In this document: piece after piece, positions 1 to 6,704 of the stretch
How positions within the stretch are numbered: the stretch's first letter is position 1
Layout of the letters: every line of letters starts with the position of its first letter
IMG/VR virus record: IMGVR_UViG_3300030333_006518
Location: 1-36,704 of that record
Length of the DNA: 36,704 bases
Reading direction: 5' to 3' (one strand)
Source: a virus
The notes under the pieces: generated by a model
What the model was told of the DNA's origin: nothing
The model's database searches: none
The model's input: only the letters and a program-made list of their open reading frames with translations
Program-made: the position numbers and the translations under genes

Positions 1-1643
1 CGATAGAGTTGAATCTTCGATGCGAGGTCCACGTTCTGAGAGCCCTCTGGGATGAGGGTGCTCCTGTCGTCGCTCATCAGCACGTCGATGGCCACCATCT
101 TGGTGCATACGTCCTCGATGGCCTGCTCGACATATCTCTCGCCGTAGATGTACGCGACCTTGACGGCGTTCCACTCGAAGAACGGGTATGAGTTGTTGAA
201 GTAGATGATGCCCATCTCAGCGTCGAGCCAGAAGTCCCTGAGCCTGCCCTTGTCGCCGCTGGAGGCGCCCCCCTGCAGGTCTATCGCCAGTCTGTGCTGA
301 GTGATTGTAGCACCTTCGCTACTCATGCCGGTAGTAGAGCCATTACCCGGACCATGGCTGCTGAGTTGTTTGCAGTTCAAGAATGAAGTTGCTGTTTTCG
401 CTTGATAGAACACTATATCATCCGTCACACCTGAGTTTTGAGCGCCAACAAGCAAACCAGAGGGAGCGAAACCTTCCGTGGAAGCGACTGTTATGCTCAT
501 CGTACCAGCACTCAAGTCCCCGGATGAAGATGCTGTCGTCGCTGTGCTGGTGTTAGTCTGTGACAGTGTGAGTGTCGCGTCTGGTGTGTCGCTGATTGCT
601 ATTGTTGAATCCTCGCCGCCGACGGAGTCTCTCATGCTGGTTATCTTCACTATCCCCGAGCCGTAGTCGGCATTGGCGCTTGCGAGGAACTCGTTGTGGA
701 CCGCCACGTTCGATGTCGAGCCGGGCATGGTGAGCGCTGTACCTCCTATGTCTGCGAACTCGATGGCAGTTGCTGATACCCTGTCCTCCTTGTTGATGAG
801 GTCGGCGAGGCTCTGTGCGTTGCTCATGTTGTCCAAGTCCAGCCTGAACTTGCCTGTATCACCTGAATAAGCACCTGCATCACCTATGTCCACCGATTCC
901 AGTGTCGCATAGACACCTGAGCCATTGGCTAGGAAGATGTCCACTTTATTTACTGCTGAACCACTTGCGAAGGTGGTATTGCTGTTTCTCTTTTCAAATC
1001 TGATGCGAGCCTCAGCAGCGCCAATCTCCCTGTAGTCGTCGCCCTGCCACAACTCTATGCGCAGCATCTGCTGCACGTTGCGAAATAGGAGCGGCGTGGT
1101 GCCGACGTAATCCGTGTAGTATCGTCGCCTGTACGGCTTGTACGTGTCGAAGTTGATGTACTCGGCAGAGACCAGATTGGGTCTCCACGAGTTGTGAGTC
1201 ATGTTGTCTATCCTGTCCTGTGCGCGTAGTATGAGCGTCTTCACCTTGTCATACGTGATTCCTCTTGTCCTGCCGTTCGTGAAGGAGGCGGTGTTCTGCA
1301 CATAGCCGTTGTCAGCCGTCTCGTAGAGGCCCGGATTGATGGCGGATGAGAATGCCAGTTTCACACCGCTGACGGTGGAGGTGATGGCGGTGATTGCGCG
1401 TTCCAGCCCCATCGGGTCCGCATCGCTGTAGATGAGTATGGTGTCGCCCACTGAGAATCCTATGTTCCTGTAGTCCGCTCCTGTAACGAACACGGCGTTC
1501 GCCTCGGCGTTGGAGGACATCAGCACGGCCTCTTGAGGGCCTATCTCGAGGAGGTCAGCGACTTTCTGAGGGGTGGTGTACACCAGAGCGGTGGGGTCGA
1601 GGGGCCTTGTCTCAGGCTCACCGGGGCTGAACACCTGTGGCAT
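1..1643 (-). CDS. Large virion structural protein, 3' end cut by window edge
   Basis: Minus-strand frame open from an ATG at 1643 through the left edge, so at least 547 residues with no stop seen. The ATG shares its A with the TAA of the upstream gene (TAATG) and follows a GGAGGGG ribosome site. The N-terminal third is mixed alpha/beta with a Tyr/Arg-rich stretch (YKPYRRRYYTDYVG). The middle is Ser/Thr/Gly-rich and beta-like, as in viral tail, fibre or adaptor proteins. The visible C-terminal part (KVAYIYGERYVEQAIEDVC) resembles the helical end of head-tail connector proteins. Its place downstream of capsid and decoration genes supports a head-tail junction or tail role. No family is recognised with certainty; an adaptor or baseplate/tail protein are both possible. 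Confidence 0.7.
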   Translation of the reverse strand, partial: MPQVFSPGEPETRPLDPTALVYTTPQKVADLLEIGPQEAVLMSSNAEANAVFVTGADYRNIGFSVGDTILIYSDADPMGLERAITAITSTVSGVKLAFSSAINPGLYETADNGYVQNTASFTNGRTRGITYDKVKTLILRAQDRIDNMTHNSWRPNLVSAEYINFDTYKPYRRRYYTDYVGTTPLLFRNVQQMLRIELWQGDDYREIGAAEARIRFEKRNSNTTFASGSAVNKVDIFLANGSGVYATLESVDIGDAGAYSGDTGKFRLDLDNMSNAQSLADLINKEDRVSATAIEFADIGGTALTMPGSTSNVAVHNEFLASANADYGSGIVKITSMRDSVGGEDSTIAISDTPDATLTLSQTNTSTATTASSSGDLSAGTMSITVASTEGFAPSGLLVGAQNSGVTDDIVFYQAKTATSFLNCKQLSSHGPGNGSTTGMSSEGATITQHRLAIDLQGGASSGDKGRLRDFWLDAEMGIIYFNNSYPFFEWNAVKVAYIYGERYVEQAIEDVCTKMVAIDVLMSDDRSTLIPEGSQNVDLASKIQLY

Positions 1644-1957
1644 TACCGCCCCCCCTCCAATTCTTGAATGTGGTCTCCTTCATCTATCGCTAATCGTGCC
1701 AAGAAGCGCCTATCTTCATCTTGGTCCATGGTTAACGGTGTTTTCTGATTTTCTATTTCTTGTTGAAATTGCATCAATTCCTTGTAAGTTTCATTTTCAG
1801 GGTGAGTGAAGTAAGGATAGGATTCAGCATACCTATTTAACAACTCATCGAAGGGTACACTTTGTGTCCAGCCAACTCCTTCCACCCATTTGTTCTCCTC
1901 GGCATTCTTGAAATTCTCGGCTTTCAAGAATACCCAAGCCTCGTTGAATGCGCTCAC
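1643..1957 (-). CDS. AW-LLK-tagged small protein, tandem duplicate (copy 1)
   Basis: 104 residues from a GTG start that overlaps the previous stop as GTGA and follows GAGGAGGGG. It begins MSAFNEAWVFLKA, the tag shared by many proteins in this window. The body contains a PFDELLNRY motif, YPYFTHPEN and a ENQKTPL stretch, all also present in the gene immediately upstream, so the two are tandem paralogues. Base composition of the body is clearly more A+T-rich than the flanking structural genes. No enzymatic motif is visible. Function is unknown; a small virion-associated protein targeted by its N-terminal helix is an inference from the tag. Confidence 0.8.
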   Translation of the reverse strand: MSAFNEAWVFLKAENFKNAEENKWVEGVGWTQSVPFDELLNRYAESYPYFTHPENETYKELMQFQQEIENQKTPLTMDQDEDRRFLARLAIDEGDHIQELEGGR

Positions 1958-1960
1958 AGT
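1919..1960. repeat. 42-bp perfect direct repeat over AW-LLK tag (copy A)
   Basis: Bases 1919-1960 are identical to 2302-2343. They encode the tag and the start codon of the two tandem paralogues, plus three bases upstream. The bodies downstream are diverged, so the tag end is either under stronger selection or was homogenised recently. Confidence 0.9.
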
Positions 1961-2340
1961 TTCCCCTCCTCATAACGAAGGATGTCTGCATTCTCTGCTG
2001 CTCCTCTTACCAAGAAGCGCCTTTCTTCATCCTGTATGGCTCTTAACGGTGTTTTCTGATTTTCAAGTTGTTGAAGATATTGCATTAAATTCTTGTATGT
2101 TATATTTTCAGGGTGAGTGAAGTAAGGGTAGTTGTTTGTATAGTGACTTAGCAACTCATCGAAAGGTACCCCACCACCTGCTACTGTTATCTCTTCAAGG
2201 CGAGACTTACCAGCAGGAGTCTTGTAGTCACCGACATCATACAAATAATTCAATTCAGTCGGCGGTCCAATCTCCCAGAACCTCCCTTCGTTATCAGTGT
2301 AGGCTTTCAAGAATACCCAAGCCTCGTTGAATGCGCTCAC
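1954..2340 (-). CDS. AW-LLK-tagged small protein, tandem duplicate (copy 2)
   Basis: 128 residues from GTG 2340, preceded by a GGAGG site (GGAGGCGAGACT) and coupled to the upstream stop as GTGA. A longer upstream reading exists but only covers the preceding gene in another frame, and the tag and ribosome site fix this start. The N-terminus MSAFNEAWVFLKA is identical to copy 1, and 42 bases of DNA covering it are identical. It is followed at once by YTDNEGRFW, whose 27-base coding stretch is identical to part of the prohead protease gene. The rest (PFDELLSHY, YPYFTHPEN, ENQKTPL) matches copy 1. The gene therefore looks assembled from three pieces. Function unknown. Confidence 0.8.
   Translation of the reverse strand: MSAFNEAWVFLKAYTDNEGRFWEIGPPTELNYLYDVGDYKTPAGKSRLEEITVAGGGVPFDELLSHYTNNYPYFTHPENITYKNLMQYLQQLENQKTPLRAIQDEERRFLVRGAAENADILRYEEGKL
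2275..2301. repeat. 27-bp repeat shared with prohead protease gene (copy A)
   Basis: All 27 bases match 6402-6428 exactly, in the same orientation and reading frame, giving YTDNEGRFW in both proteins. In the protease this segment belongs to the catalytic domain; here it directly follows the tag. The match stops sharply at both sides. Confidence 0.9.
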
Positions 2341-2343
2341 AGT
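2302..2343. repeat. 42-bp perfect direct repeat over AW-LLK tag (copy B)
   Basis: Identical partner of 1919-1960. Its inner edge (2302) touches base for base the 27-bp repeat shared with the prohead protease gene (2275-2301), which marks a recombination joint at the last tag codon. Confidence 0.9.
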
Positions 2344-2636
2344 CTCGCCTCCTCGTCTCTGTGTCCCATGTTGTACTCCATCGGCTTTTCGCATGCACCG
2401 CATGTCTCCCTCCACATGAAGTGTAGGAATCCACAGTGCTTGCAGCGCGTGCCAGCGCCTATGTTGAGCACGTCGCCTACGTTCTTGTTACGTTTGCGCT
2501 GCTCTGATGTCACACCGGCGAGGGGCTTGTCCTCTGAGAGAACATTGCCCTCCCCGATGCTCGCTGCGTATCGGACATTGGTCTTCTGAGCGACTGACAG
2601 GTCTTCGATGTCAAGCGTGCGTAACTCGAACCCCAT
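2337..2636 (-). CDS. Small zinc-ribbon protein
   Basis: 99 residues, ATG 2636 after a GAGGGGAGACT site; the stop overlaps the next GTG as GTGA. Cys65-x2-Cys68 and Cys79-x2-Cys82 form a four-cysteine zinc ribbon near the C-terminus; the N-terminal 60 residues are polar without a recognised fold. Similar CxxC pairs occur in several neighbours, including the portal. In the structural operon it may be a minor virion or assembly protein; the function is not known. Confidence 0.75.
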   Translation of the reverse strand: MGFELRTLDIEDLSVAQKTNVRYAASIGEGNVLSEDKPLAGVTSEQRKRNKNVGDVLNIGAGTRCKHCGFLHFMWRETCGACEKPMEYNMGHRDEEARL

Positions 2637-2648
2637 AGTCTCCCCTCA

Positions 2649-2696
2649 TCACGAGAAGGACCCGACTACAAGATAGATGTTACCCAACTCTCGCAT
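2649..2696 (-). CDS. Possible 15-residue miniprotein
   Basis: ATG 2696 follows GGTGGGTAAGC, a fair ribosome site directly after the upstream stop, and the reading MRELGNIYLVVGSFS ends at TGA 2649-2651. It fills the only gap between two tightly packed genes. It has a short hydrophobic run. It may be chance; the support is its spacing and ribosome site only. Confidence 0.3.
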   Translation of the reverse strand: MRELGNIYLVVGSFS

Positions 2697-2707
2697 GCTT
2701 ACCCACC

Positions 2708-2926
2708 TCAGACTGTGTAGGTGAGTAGGAAGTAGTGTTGGCCGAGCGACATGAAGGGCTCGACGCTAACGAGTGCCGTTGTGCTTGCCGCCGCTACCCC
2801 AAGAGCACCTGTGCCACCTGTGGCTCGTAGGTCTGCTTGTATTGCCGCTGTCGCTGTGCCGTCAGCGACCTGCTTGGGGGTGTATGGACCGATTACTCGG
2901 TTACCATACCCACTTAGTACTGCCAT
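2708..2926 (-). CDS. Small Ala/Thr-rich structural protein
   Basis: 72 residues from ATG 2926 with an upstream GGTGA site. The sequence is Ala/Gly/Thr-rich and ends in a hydrophobic beta-like segment (HYFLLTYTV). Size, composition and position between capsid and connector genes resemble small head decoration or fibre proteins of marine tailed viruses. No specific family is recognised. Confidence 0.65.
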   Translation of the reverse strand: MAVLSGYGNRVIGPYTPKQVADGTATAAIQADLRATGGTGALGVAAASTTALVSVEPFMSLGQHYFLLTYTV

Positions 2927-2939
2927 CTAGGTCACCGCC

Positions 2940-3221
2940 TCAACTGCGGTGTCCCATAGCGAACCATGTACCGTCTTGCCCGTTCACGTTCTGGATGACC
3001 AGAGAGGTGCCGTTGATGAGTGCGAACACTCCATCGACTCCTGCACCAGTTCCAGCGGTGCTGCTTCCTGCGACTGCGTTGCATGCAACTATGTCGGCTA
3101 GTATGCTGGAGAGGTCTATTGTGCCTCCAGCATCGGAACCACCATTGGTGAAGGTGCCTGTAACCATTAGCAGGTTACCCATTACGTGCGGTCTTGTGTC
3201 TATTGTACTAGCAAATGCCAT
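2940..3221 (-). CDS. Small beta-rich structural protein
   Basis: 93 residues from ATG 3221 after GGAGTGAT. The pattern of a polar start (MGNLLMVTGTFTNGG), an ILADIVACNAV core and a C-terminal INGTSLVIQ...GTWFAMG strand is the type seen in small capsid-decoration or tail-associated proteins. It shares general style, not clear homology, with the genes at 2708-2926 and 3662-4105. The three probably form a group of small exposed virion proteins. Role inferred from context. Confidence 0.65.
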   Translation of the reverse strand: MAFASTIDTRPHVMGNLLMVTGTFTNGGSDAGGTIDLSSILADIVACNAVAGSSTAGTGAGVDGVFALINGTSLVIQNVNGQDGTWFAMGHRS

Positions 3222-3228
3222 ATTTTAA

Positions 3229-3660
3229 TCACTCCTGTGTTTCTTCTTCAAGTTGTTGCTCTACTACTGCCTCTACCTCATCTTCCACCACTGGCTCTGG
3301 TTCCGGTTCTGGTTCCGGTTCTGGGGCTGGTGGGTTCAGATGCTGGTCGACGAGTTGTAGCAATTTTGTTTTAGTCCTGTATGACGAGCGTGCGAACTCG
3401 ACACCCTGAGAGTCGAGCCACGCGGAGATGTCCCCACGTCGCCACGACTCGTCAGGTATGCCGTCTGCACCTTCGTCCGTTGTTGGCGCCTCGTCTCCCT
3501 CTAGGGAGAAGTAGGGTGCCACAAGCCAGTTTCGCCATTCGTCGACCCATTCCTGTGAGACATCCCTAACTTCACCCCGAGTGAAATCAGGCGTATACGC
3601 ATCAGGACTACGTCTGTAGAAAGACGGTCCGTGGTAGCGCACTGAGGGCAGTTCAATCAC
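3229..3660 (-). CDS. HeH/LEM-like domain protein with EP-repeat linker
   Basis: 143 residues from a GTG at 3660. Residues about 75-110 (DISAWLDSQGVEF...TKTKLLQLVDQHL) fit the short helix-extended loop-helix HeH/LEM/SAP-like fold common in phage head proteins. It is followed by an (EP)n repeat and a very acidic tail. The N-terminal part is rich in aromatic and Arg residues. It sits between two decoration-like genes downstream of the capsid gene. A head-completion or DNA-contacting virion role is likely; the acidic tail may mimic DNA or bind a partner. Confidence 0.7.
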   Translation of the reverse strand: MIELPSVRYHGPSFYRRSPDAYTPDFTRGEVRDVSQEWVDEWRNWLVAPYFSLEGDEAPTTDEGADGIPDESWRRGDISAWLDSQGVEFARSSYRTKTKLLQLVDQHLNPPAPEPEPEPEPEPVVEDEVEAVVEQQLEEETQE

Positions 3661-3661
3661 C

Positions 3662-4105
3662 TCACTCTACGAGTAGTGTGATAGAGTTACCGTTCGAGGT
3701 AGCCTCTGCGGTCAGAGTAAGAACCAGTCCGCTGAAAGTGGCGATGTCGTGGTCGTTGGCTGCGCCGTTGACCTGTCCGACTATTGCTACTATGCTGCTT
3801 AGGCTGACTCCGTTCACTCCGCTGAAAGTCAATGTGTCTGCGCTTGTGTGGTCCTTGTCGTACTGGACCGTAATCATGCGCAGGCTTCCACCAGCGGTGT
3901 TCGTGTCATCGTTGTTGGTAGCATTGAACGGTGTTAATGCTCCGGGGTAATCGTCTGCTGCCCCACCTGCACCATCCAGCCATCTTGTGCTGCCTGCCTG
4001 TGCGCCTGTTCTCATGTCTATGTCAGCGAGGACGGAGACGCTTGAGAACTCCCCATCATCGAAGGCTATTTTTATTCCATTGCTTGTTATGCTTGTTGCT
4101 GCCAT
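3662..4105 (-). CDS. Putative head decoration or fibre-like structural protein
   Basis: 147 residues, ATG 4105 after AGGTGATGAAAA, directly downstream of the major capsid gene. It is rich in Ser, Thr, Asn, Gly and short beta strands (TLTFSGVNGVSLSSIVAIVG, GLVLTLTAEATSNGNSITLL). No cysteine, no membrane segment. Position immediately after the capsid gene is usual for a decoration or head-stabilising protein in HK97-type viruses. The family is not identified. Confidence 0.7.
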   Translation of the reverse strand: MAATSITSNGIKIAFDDGEFSSVSVLADIDMRTGAQAGSTRWLDGAGGAADDYPGALTPFNATNNDDTNTAGGSLRMITVQYDKDHTSADTLTFSGVNGVSLSSIVAIVGQVNGAANDHDIATFSGLVLTLTAEATSNGNSITLLVE

Positions 4106-4140
4106 TTTTCATCACCTGTTTTATCTCCTAGTTCGAGACC

Positions 4141-5271
4141 TCACTGAAGGTCTCTCACACTCCCCTGTGCTCCGAAGAAAGTCGTCCACATCTCACCCAT
4201 GGTTCGGTACAGTCCTTCCTGACCGAGCCTGTTGATGGCGAATGGGTCGCCTGTCTCAATTCCACTCTCGTAGTACTGCGTTGGTATCGCAGTGCTGAAG
4301 TATAGATAGTCGGTGTCGAGGAAGTACATCCTGCTGATACCGTCTTTCGGCATGTCCTTGGTCGGGATGATTGGGACGCCGTTGTACGTAGCGACGATGA
4401 ATCCGGCTTCCATACCGGGAACACCCTTGACGCCGTTGTAGGTTGGGGTCACTCTCTTCTCCTCCATGAACCTCTGCTGGGACTGTAGCAGTTGCTGTAG
4501 TCTCATCAGAGTGTCATATCCGGTCAGGATGACTTTCGGGTTTCCACCGCGCTCCCAGACTTGCTGGAAGAGCGTGTCAAGGTGGTCGAGGCTGAGTGTT
4601 CTGTTAGCGCTGCTTGAGTCAGCGTTGTCCTCAGCGAAGGCCCACGTGTTGGCGCTTCTGTCGATGGAGTAGATGTCCTCGTCTCCAGCATCATAGTGAG
4701 TGCCGGAGGTCATGCTCGTGTTGCCAGTCGTGACTCGGTCGAGAGACTCGAAGTTGTTTCCAGCAGCGGTCGTGACGTCCGTGAGGAGCATCTTGTTGAC
4801 CATCTCAGCGTGGTGCTTGCCCATCTCTTCCTTCATGACTGCTCGGATGTCTCCGAGGCCGTCGTCCTTGTCGGCGAGGAAGATTGCGGTCTCCGACATG
4901 TCGAAGGTGTGTGCAATCGTCTTGGGCTTTGCAGCAACGTGCTGGAAGACAGGCTTCACTGTGTCAGGAAGAGTGCCGTTCTCTGCTACGCCACCGTGTA
5001 GGGTGCCACCATTGGGCTTCTCGGTGATGACTCTCCATCCCGACCTGTCCCAAGGTCTCTTTGGCAGGATGCTGAAGGCGTTGAACTCTTGGTTCAGTTG
5101 CGACCAGACCTTGCGACCGTAGATTGCTTGGTAGGTACCAGCAGTCGTGGATAGCATTGGTGCATCCGCTTTCAATAGTTCACTGCCCGAGTAGGAGTAT
5201 CCCATTGCGTTTCCAGCGCCGTAGTAGTAGCGCTCCATGTCTGTTATTGTTCGTACGTAATCTCGTGCCAT
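4141..5271 (-). CDS. Major capsid protein, HK97 fold
   Basis: 376 residues; ATG 5271 follows GAGGTGATT. Length, position directly after the protease/scaffold gene, and organisation fit an HK97-type major capsid protein: an N-terminal arm of about 60 residues with WSQLNQEFNAFSILPKRPW, a central region with KPKTIAHTFDMSETA (P-domain and spine helix region) and a C-terminal A-domain-like part with VPIIPTKDMP and a YLYFSTAIPTQYYESG strand region. Archaeal-virus capsid proteins of this group often carry the GTYQAIYGRKVWSQLNQ type N-terminus. It forms the head shell; the N-terminal arm may be trimmed by the neighbouring protease. Confidence 0.87.
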   Translation of the reverse strand: MARDYVRTITDMERYYYGAGNAMGYSYSGSELLKADAPMLSTTAGTYQAIYGRKVWSQLNQEFNAFSILPKRPWDRSGWRVITEKPNGGTLHGGVAENGTLPDTVKPVFQHVAAKPKTIAHTFDMSETAIFLADKDDGLGDIRAVMKEEMGKHHAEMVNKMLLTDVTTAAGNNFESLDRVTTGNTSMTSGTHYDAGDEDIYSIDRSANTWAFAEDNADSSSANRTLSLDHLDTLFQQVWERGGNPKVILTGYDTLMRLQQLLQSQQRFMEEKRVTPTYNGVKGVPGMEAGFIVATYNGVPIIPTKDMPKDGISRMYFLDTDYLYFSTAIPTQYYESGIETGDPFAINRLGQEGLYRTMGEMWTTFFGAQGSVRDLQ

Positions 5272-5294
5272 TCATAATCACCTCAATTGCTTAT

Positions 5295-6116
5295 TCAGGC
5301 CCCCCTGAAGGCCTTGGTTGCGAGGTTGTGCACCTCGTCCCACGACATTGACGCTAGGTCAGCAGTGGAGGGAATCTCTACAGATGGTACAGCAGCGGAC
5401 TTGGTGATTGTCTCACCGGATTCTGCTGGAGCACTGATAGCCTCGACGCGCTCTGATAGAGCGGCGATGGACTTCTGTATCTCGTCAAGTGGACCGCGTG
5501 CGTCGAACTCTAGGGCTGCAGCCTTGGTGAGTTCAGCATTGCGCTCTGACTCGAAGCGGGATGCGAACTCCCCTTCTAGGGACTTCTTCAACTCTGCCTC
5601 GAGCATAGCGGCCTTGTATACCTCGTATGCGGCTTCCACGTCAGCGGAGGAAACAGCGTCTGGGGTCAGGTAGTCGGACTTCCTGAGTTTGGATGGTTTG
5701 CCTTTCCCACCAGCGCCGAAATCGGCCTTGGGTGTCTCTGGCTTGCCGTCTTCCTGTTCCCTCTTAGGTGCCTGACCGTAGTTCAGGTCGAACTCCGCAG
5801 GAGTGGAACCTAGGTTGCCTTTCGCCACATCGTCGAAGTGGGTTCGAGCACCTGCTACGTCCACACCAGCGGACTTGAGGGTGTTCTCCATCCAATCGAG
5901 ATATTCTGAGGAGATGACGTCAGAGTACTCTTCGGACTTTTCAACGTCCTCGGATTTCTCCTTGTCATCTTTCTTCTCTTCTTTCTTGTCGTCCTTCTTG
6001 TCTTCCATATGCTCTTTGAGTCCAGCAGGCATGCCTTTCTCGAATGCATCTAGACGACCTTCGAGACGTGAAAGAACGTCTGTCATTTGCGTCATTACGT
6101 CGTTTTCTTCTGTCAT
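5295..6116 (-). CDS. Nested scaffolding protein from internal start
   Basis: In frame within the protease gene, ATG 6116 (Met181) is preceded by AAGGTGACAAAA, a strong ribosome site at ideal spacing. This would give a separate 273-residue scaffold, starting right where the protease domain ends. The arrangement matches the known lambda C/Nu3 scheme, where the scaffold is produced from an internal start of the protease gene. The product is acidic/basic coiled coil without catalytic residues. Confidence 0.6.
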   Translation of the reverse strand: MTEENDVMTQMTDVLSRLEGRLDAFEKGMPAGLKEHMEDKKDDKKEEKKDDKEKSEDVEKSEEYSDVISSEYLDWMENTLKSAGVDVAGARTHFDDVAKGNLGSTPAEFDLNYGQAPKREQEDGKPETPKADFGAGGKGKPSKLRKSDYLTPDAVSSADVEAAYEVYKAAMLEAELKKSLEGEFASRFESERNAELTKAAALEFDARGPLDEIQKSIAALSERVEAISAPAESGETITKSAAVPSVEIPSTADLASMSWDEVHNLATKAFRGA

Positions 6117-6656
6117 TTTTGTCACCTTGTTTTTGTTTTTATCTTCTTTAAGAATCTTGAACGTCGCCTCTGGGTTGATGCCTCGCTCGCAGATTGTAAT
6201 CTCATGTAGTTCTAACTTGCTGATTTCTTGGTAGTCTCCATGCTCGGGGTCCGACTTCCTCACTCTCTTGAATGCCTGACCACCGATGCTGAATCCACGA
6301 AGGGCGCCCTTCCTGATTTCTGCAGCGACTTCCTTTGCTTTCTCGATGTCGTCTCGCAGTGATACTACCACAAACATGCCGACATCGTCAACCTCGCTTT
6401 TCCAGAACCTCCCTTCGTTATCAGTGTATGATGGTATTACTTCCCCGACTTGTATGTTAGAATGCGCCAGTTGCACGTTTCTGAATTTCGGGTCCTCCAT
6501 GTATTTCTTGAATGCGTCTTTGAGTGCTTGCTTGGTTATTTTGTCGCCTTGCTTGTCTACCACTTCGACGCTGGCATATCCAGCGACGACGAGGTCACCA
6601 CCCTTGAGCAACCGGAGATTTGACTCCCCTGTTGCACGTAGTGGTTGTGACAACAC
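5295..6656 (-). CDS. Prohead protease fused to scaffold
   Basis: 453 residues from GTG 6656; upstream in frame a stop comes before any other start. Residues 1-170 form a prohead serine protease domain of the HK97/S78 type: VAGYASVEVVDKQGD, His65 in LAHSNIQVGEVI and Ser123 in RGFSIGG as likely catalytic residues, then the conserved LHEITICERGINPEA ending. Residues 181-453 are highly charged coiled coil (KKDDKKEEKKDDKEK) plus helices, a fused scaffolding part. The last residues, ASMSWDEVHNLATKAF, recur at the end of the protein at 12903-13244. The capsid gene follows at once. Cleavage of scaffold and capsid arm during head maturation is expected. Confidence 0.88.
   Translation of the reverse strand: MLSQPLRATGESNLRLLKGGDLVVAGYASVEVVDKQGDKITKQALKDAFKKYMEDPKFRNVQLAHSNIQVGEVIPSYTDNEGRFWKSEVDDVGMFVVVSLRDDIEKAKEVAAEIRKGALRGFSIGGQAFKRVRKSDPEHGDYQEISKLELHEITICERGINPEATFKILKEDKNKNKVTKMTEENDVMTQMTDVLSRLEGRLDAFEKGMPAGLKEHMEDKKDDKKEEKKDDKEKSEDVEKSEEYSDVISSEYLDWMENTLKSAGVDVAGARTHFDDVAKGNLGSTPAEFDLNYGQAPKREQEDGKPETPKADFGAGGKGKPSKLRKSDYLTPDAVSSADVEAAYEVYKAAMLEAELKKSLEGEFASRFESERNAELTKAAALEFDARGPLDEIQKSIAALSERVEAISAPAESGETITKSAAVPSVEIPSTADLASMSWDEVHNLATKAFRGA
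6402..6428. repeat. 27-bp repeat shared with tagged gene (copy B)
   Basis: Partner of 2275-2301, inside the protease domain of the gene at 5295-6656 (residues 77-85). The protease is the likely donor because the segment fits its fold context there. Confidence 0.9.
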
Positions 6657-6680
6657 AGTATCGCACTTGGTTCTGTCATA

Positions 6681-6694
6681 CTACATATATGAAG
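6681..6694 (-). promoter_or_regulatory. TATA-like box for protease-capsid operon
   Basis: CTTCATATATGTAG on the minus strand in the 48-base gap after the giant gene. Its centre (about 6687) is 31 bases ahead of GTG 6656, so a transcript would be nearly leaderless. No other AT-rich box lies in this gap. Confidence 0.5.
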
Positions 6695-6704
6695 CGGCAA
6701 TGCA

